Of a stretch of 7,605 nucleotides of DNA, positions 6,895 to 7,605 are shown piece after piece (the stretch's first letter is position 1; the number at the start of each line of letters is the position of its first letter). The stretch covers positions 1 to 7,605 of the forward strand of contig JACPVK010000233.1 in NCBI GenBank assembly GCA_016191795.1, read 5' to 3'. This stretch comes from Gammaproteobacteria bacterium (GTDB lineage Bacteria > Pseudomonadota > Gammaproteobacteria > SZUA-229). The notes under the pieces are model-generated. The model was given only the letters and a program-made list of their open reading frames with translations, had not been told where the DNA came from and did no database searches. The translations under genes and the position numbers were made by a program.

Positions 6895-6907
6895 CAGCTT
6901 TTTTATT

Positions 6908-7605
6908 TTAACGCTCAAAATAGGTATAGCCTTTTAAACCTTCCTGCAAGGCATTAATAAAATCTCCGCCGTCCTTCTTTGAAAGTTTTGCCGCTGTAAT
7001 TTTTTGTTGATACGCCGTCATCATGTCATCAATATTAAAGTGCACGTAGCTCAATAACAGCTCAACACTGTCGCCGTATTCTGCTTCAACCAGCCTGTAA
7101 CCACCCTTGCCATCGAGCTCTACGTTGATGGCGTCAGTATCACCAAACAGGTTGTGCATATCGCCGAGGATTTCCTGATACGCACCCAGCAAAAACATAC
7201 CCAGCCAATAATCTTCGTCGTCACGCACAGCGTGTAGCGGCAAGGTTTTTTCGACGCCATGACTGTCTGCGTAATATTCAATATGACCGTCAGAATCGCA
7301 GGTTAAATCATGAATAATTCCCCGGCGATCAGGCACTTCATCAAGGCGATGCAGGGGCACAATCGGGAACACCTGATCAATCCCCCACACATCCGGCATA
7401 GACTGGAACACTGAAAAATTGCAGAAATATTTATCCGCCATTTTTTCGTTTATTTCATCAAGAGTCTCGCGCTGTACGCGCGAAGAATGCTGCAATAAAC
7501 CCTGTAACTGACGGCAAATTGCAAAATAAATCTGCTCAACTTCTGCACGTTCAGCCAGCGATAACTGGCCGGCATTGTATTGGGCCTGGGCACGATCAAA
7601 CCAGA
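6908..7605 (-). CDS. speA: Biosynthetic arginine decarboxylase, C-terminal part (5' partial)
   Basis: The PLP-dependent enzyme that converts arginine to agmatine and CO2, the first step of the agmatine route to putrescine and spermidine. The visible 231 residues are the C-terminal third of a protein that is usually about 630-660 residues. The frame stays open to the right edge, so the start lies outside; the TTG at 7495 is internal. Close matches to the SpeA family: ADKYFCNFSVFQSMPDVWGI, DQVFPIVPLHRL, LTCDSDG (Cys codon at 7300-7298, the active-site CDSD motif of the family), GAYQEILGDMHNLFGDT, and the closing GLKGYTYFER. The PLP lysine and TIM-barrel part are not in view. It stops at 6908-6910, only 13 bases from the convergent FHA gene, leaving no room for a separate terminator. 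The sequence shows no frameshift or unusual residue. Confidence 0.95.
   Translation of the reverse strand, partial: WFDRAQAQYNAGQLSLAERAEVEQIYFAICRQLQGLLQHSSRVQRETLDEINEKMADKYFCNFSVFQSMPDVWGIDQVFPIVPLHRLDEVPDRRGIIHDLTCDSDGHIEYYADSHGVEKTLPLHAVRDDEDYWLGMFLLGAYQEILGDMHNLFGDTDAINVELDGKGGYRLVEAEYGDSVELLLSYVHFNIDDMMTAYQQKITAAKLSKKDGGDFINALQEGLKGYTYFER

Noticed and set aside
1..7605. A new defence, mobile or biosynthetic multi-gene system.
   Set aside because: Gene orientations alternate and each gene belongs to an unrelated known family. No transposase, integrase, toxin-antitoxin pair, direct-repeat array or attachment site is visible.

Overview
The window looks like ordinary chromosome from a gammaproteobacterium. 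The evidence is a BipA/TypA very close to the enterobacterial type, a SpeA-type biosynthetic arginine decarboxylase, a group II truncated haemoglobin and an MshQ-like (DUF6701) surface protein. Coding density is high and base composition is moderate and fairly even. I see no insertion sequence, phage gene, tRNA, rRNA or CRISPR array. The genus cannot be fixed from the sequence.

Layout. Positions 2-2752 (+) hold the C-terminal 916 residues of a large secreted protein: the tail of a probable lamin-tail domain, one DUF11 repeat, then a long DUF6701/MshQ region. Convergent to it, 4054-2924 (-) encodes a CheY-like receiver fused to a degenerate GGDEF domain. A strong hairpin at 4098-4132 separates this gene from typA/bipA (5971-4139, -). 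A short divergent promoter region (about 5972-6066) separates typA from a truncated haemoglobin gene (6067 onward, +). That gene is interrupted by an in-frame TAA at 6322-6324, although the rest of the globin stays readable in the same frame to 6447. A 174-base gap with a possible promoter leads to a small stand-alone FHA-domain protein (6622-6894, +). This converges, 13 bases apart, on the C-terminal third of speA (running off the right edge, -).

How the genes fit together. They do not form one pathway: translation/stress GTPase, oxygen/NO-type haem protein, phosphothreonine-binding adaptor, polyamine synthesis, second-messenger signalling and a pilus- or surface-associated protein. The gene order alternates between divergent and convergent, so most genes are probably transcribed alone. 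No convincing new multi-gene system is visible. The two observations most worth following are the single nonsense codon in the globin gene and the GGDEF domain that has lost its catalytic signature but kept the inhibitory c-di-GMP site (RxxD). The second implies a c-di-GMP-sensing rather than c-di-GMP-making response regulator.
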